Shown: in pieces, positions 61,923-64,000 of the stretch
How the letters are laid out: every line of letters begins with the position of its first letter
Numbering within the stretch: position 1 is the first letter of the stretch
Assembly: GCA_020630915.1 (NCBI GenBank)
Contig: JAHDIF010000001.1
Span: 292,786 to 356,785 of the forward strand
DNA length: 64,000 bases
DNA from: Dokdonia sp.
Lineage (GTDB): Bacteria; Bacteroidota; Bacteroidia; Flavobacteriales; Flavobacteriaceae
Direction: 5' to 3'
Translations under genes and position numbers: made by a program
The notes under the pieces: generated by a model
The model's input: only the letters and a program-made list of their open reading frames with translations
Database searches by the model: none
Told to the model about the DNA's origin: nothing

Positions 61923-62707
61923 TTAAATTCTTTAGACACATCCGTAAATCATTACTCACTCAGGGTAAAACAGGCAAATATTTTAAATATGCTTTTGGCG
62001 AAATCATTCTTGTGGTTATTGGTATTTTGATTGCGCTTCAGATTAATAATTGGAATGAAAACCGAAAAGAGCGAGCACAAGAGCAAGAATTACTCTTGCA
62101 ATTACAATCAGAATTTCAAAGTAATCTAGAGCAATTGGACAAAAAAACTGATATGCGAAATCAGATGAATTCTGCAGCTTTAAAGTTGCTTCACGCCATT
62201 GACCATCCTGAAACGCGAAATGTAGACTCTATTACAAAACACATAGGACAAACGGCTGTAAATCCAACGTTTGACCCCATCATTAACGATATTAATAGCT
62301 CTGGAAGAATACAACTATTACAAAATGTAGATTTAAAAGAACGATTGGCCAGATGGACAAGTGAAGTGATACAGGTAACCGAAGAAGAGCAAGCTTGGAT
62401 ATTTATTAGAAACAATGAATATATGCCGATACTATCGCAAAAAGGCTTTATGAGAAATGTTTTAAATCGATATTGGAAAGATAATGTTCTTGCATCTTTT
62501 CATTTAGACGAAGGCACTAAAACAGAAATTGATTTGGGAAATTCTAAAAAGGAAAATGTTATCTCAGCTATTTTAGATGACCCACTATTCGAGAGTTCTG
62601 TCGCACAATGCACTACGTATACAAAACTCACAAATAGTCAAGCCGAGAGTTTGAGACAGCGTATCGTTGAGATTTTAGAGTTGATAGAACAGGATATTCA
62701 CCCATAA
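61919..62707 (+). CDS. DUF6090 protein, array member H
   Basis: 262 residues from the Met at 61919; an upstream in-frame Met at 61895 lies inside G and precedes the constant MIKFFRHIRKSLL start by eight residues, so is rejected. Helix at 22-42, coiled coil, TFDPIINDINSSGRIQLLQN core at about 117-136. Closest sibling is B. Last gene of the array; an intergenic palindrome follows 30 bp after its stop. Confidence 0.82.
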   Translation: MIKFFRHIRKSLLTQGKTGKYFKYAFGEIILVVIGILIALQINNWNENRKERAQEQELLLQLQSEFQSNLEQLDKKTDMRNQMNSAALKLLHAIDHPETRNVDSITKHIGQTAVNPTFDPIINDINSSGRIQLLQNVDLKERLARWTSEVIQVTEEEQAWIFIRNNEYMPILSQKGFMRNVLNRYWKDNVLASFHLDEGTKTEIDLGNSKKENVISAILDDPLFESSVAQCTTYTKLTNSQAESLRQRIVEILELIEQDIHP

Positions 62708-62737
62708 GGCTATTCTTAATAAGATAATTCTATGTGC

Positions 62738-62751
62738 GCTTTCGCGAAAGC
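62738..62751. repeat. GCTTTCGCGAAAGC palindrome, copy 17 (intergenic)
   Basis: Perfect copy between the DUF6090 array and the next gene. An in-frame extension of that gene to 62732 would read it as AFAKA, but the family N-terminus starts later. Confidence 0.97.
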
Positions 62752-62806
62752 GAAACATAAATCAATCACTGATTTTCCCTATCTTTATAAAGCTAAAGAA
62801 AAGAAG

Positions 62807-63259
62807 ATGAAGACTACTTCTCGTTTTGAAAATGCCATACAGAAGCTCTATAACGCTTTTAACAACAACACACTACATCCTGAGTATTGCCATCGTTGTG
62901 CCGTAGGGAATATATTAGACAACGTAGATAGCTGGCAGCATCTTACAGACCGTCACGGTTCTGGAAAACTCAACTATGTAGGCCTAGTGAATCAAAACTT
63001 TGGAAAACGCTTTGCCGGATACACACCTCTAGAGCTACTAGAAATTGAAATCACTTTTTTGAAAGCTTGTGGCTACGCACTTCCTCTCAAGCCTGGGTCT
63101 ACACGTCCTGAAAATCCTCAAGACAAAGACATACTTTTTAATGGACTTTCGCAAGTTATTGCCTATCTCTGCCGTTTAGATAACATTCCTAATGTGATGG
63201 ATTATACTGCGATTTTTGAAAGAACTTTATATTCTGAAAAAGAACTCGTTTTATCCTAG
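62807..63259 (+). CDS. Conserved Flavobacteriia hypothetical protein (NqrF-like by label only)
   Basis: 150 residues from Met at 62807 (MKTTSRFENAIQKLYNAF), where relatives begin; an upstream Met at 62732 would translate the repeat. It has CHRCAVGNILDN (about 25-36) with a CxxC pair, DRHGSG, and a DNIPNVMDYTAIFE block. Relatives are sometimes labelled Na+-translocating NADH-quinone reductase subunit F, but no ferredoxin or FAD domain is present, so that name is wrong. Cytoplasmic; function unknown. 63260-63435 shows no further feature. Confidence 0.7.
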   Translation: MKTTSRFENAIQKLYNAFNNNTLHPEYCHRCAVGNILDNVDSWQHLTDRHGSGKLNYVGLVNQNFGKRFAGYTPLELLEIEITFLKACGYALPLKPGSTRPENPQDKDILFNGLSQVIAYLCRLDNIPNVMDYTAIFERTLYSEKELVLS

Positions 63260-63435
63260 AAAACTATATGAGCTACCTTTCCAACTACTCACTATAGACT
63301 AGCGACTACAAACTAAAATGCAACATTTTATATTTTCTGTCGTTATTTAAGACACACCATTTTAAAAAATAAACAGCCTACGACCGTAACTTTACTTTAC
63401 ATCAACAGACGAACAACTAAATAATCAGTAAAGTT

Positions 63436-64000
63436 ATGATCCAACAATTCTTTATCCTGTGCTCAGGTGCAGACCGCGATGTCCTTGACACCTGCTCTCG
63501 AGGCGAAAAAAACAAATATGCAGGTATAGGCGCCACCGTATTTTTTACAGCTGTACTCGCCTCTATTGCCGCTACGTATGCCTTGTATACCATTTTTGAT
63601 AATGTATATCGCGCCATTTTATTCGGCATCTTATGGGGCTTTGTCATTTTTAATCTAGACCGTTTTATTGTCTCTACCCTAAAAAAACGTGACAACTGGT
63701 GGAAGGAATTTGGGATGGCGATACCACGATTAATTCTTGCAGTAATTATTGCTATTGTCATATCCAAACCACTCGAACTTAAAATTTTTGAGAAAGAAAT
63801 TGACCGTGTGATGCTTTCGCAAAAAAATGAGTACACTGTCCAAAATCAAGGCGAAATACTAGCAGCCTATACCCCAGAAATCAATAAACTAGACGCTCAG
63901 ATAGACGAGACCAAAGCAGAAATTGCCGCCAAAGAAACAGAAGTGAACAACCTCTATGAAATCTATATCGCAGAGGCAGAAGGTACTGCTGGGACAGAAC
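63436..64000 (+). CDS. DUF4407 membrane protein (5' part only)
   Basis: The frame from ATG 63436 stays open to the window end (188 residues seen). N-terminus FILCSGADRDVLDTC, four hydrophobic helices (about 31-55, 56-72, 96-118), FNLDRFIVSTLKK between them, then a charged coiled-coil region from about 125 (INKLDAQIDETKAEIAAKET). This matches DUF4407, inner-membrane proteins with a long periplasmic or cytoplasmic coiled coil and unknown role. A - strand frame over 63417-63836 is its shadow. Confidence 0.8.
   Translation, partial: MIQQFFILCSGADRDVLDTCSRGEKNKYAGIGATVFFTAVLASIAATYALYTIFDNVYRAILFGILWGFVIFNLDRFIVSTLKKRDNWWKEFGMAIPRLILAVIIAIVISKPLELKIFEKEIDRVMLSQKNEYTVQNQGEILAAYTPEINKLDAQIDETKAEIAAKETEVNNLYEIYIAEAEGTAGTE

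Noticed and set aside
63417-63836. 139-codon - strand frame near the right end
   Set aside because: It lies antisense to the DUF4407 gene that starts at 63436 on the + strand and has recognisable family motifs; the - strand product does not.
1-64000. CRISPR array, insertion sequence or prophage
   Set aside because: No regularly spaced repeats with unique spacers, no transposase, integrase or phage structural genes were seen; the 14-bp palindrome is irregularly spaced and mostly coding.

Overview
The window looks like a piece of a marine Flavobacteriaceae chromosome (Bacteroidota). Grounds: SusC/SusD pair, lipoproteins, a mevalonate-route isoprenoid operon, TAnnTTTG-type -7 elements, tandem DUF6090 genes, many LacI/BlaI/two-component genes, and a low-GC coding style. 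A Dokdonia/Krokinobacter-like genome is my best guess but is inference only. No phage, transposase or CRISPR was seen.

Layout. 0-9.3 kb: a heptamer tandem repeat at the left edge, an FAD amino-acid-oxidase-like enzyme, a coupled + strand glycosyltransferase operon, and a facing - strand module (ArnC-like GT2, LAB_N protein, ArnT-like GT39) that probably decorates lipid A, followed upstream by an RluB-like pseudouridine synthase. 9.4-15.9 kb: orphan ExbD, then a long - strand run with HI0933-like flavoprotein, DUF1697, diphosphomevalonate decarboxylase, mevalonate kinase, UbiA prenyltransferase and a nitrilase. 16.1-33.2 kb: SusC, SusD, three consecutive ~1100-residue FG-GAP/VCBS-ASPIC_UnbV lipoproteins, a vanadium-haloperoxidase/PAP2-type lipoprotein and a GyrI-like protein, closely packed. 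33.2-39 kb: pentapeptide protein, then a signalling locus (secreted proteins, TPR histidine kinase, small membrane protein, LuxR-type response regulator). 39-49 kb: carbohydrate genes (GH5, GH65, beta-phosphoglucomutase, LacI regulator, GH32, sugar MFS, fructokinase) and tRNA-Leu(UAG). 49-56 kb: M20 dipeptidase, DoxX-like membrane protein, BlaI/BlaR1-like pair, and two membrane-protein genes broken by apparent frameshifts. 56.2-62.7 kb: eight tandem DUF6090 genes, one frameshifted. 62.8-64 kb: a conserved hypothetical and the start of a DUF4407 protein.

Three signals go beyond gene annotation. (1) The perfect 14-bp palindrome GCTTTCGCGAAAGC occurs 17 times, 15 of them inside genes and in all three reading phases, and comparison of paralogs shows it replaces sequence without gaps. 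(2) Four intergenic 18-bp sites of form ATAnGnCAATTGnCnTAT lie only around the histidine kinase/response regulator locus, each 22-23 bp upstream of a -7-like element: a predicted autoregulated operator. (3) The DUF6090 array has nearly constant 5' ends with diverged 3' parts, and is flanked by the only two intergenic copies of the 14-bp palindrome.
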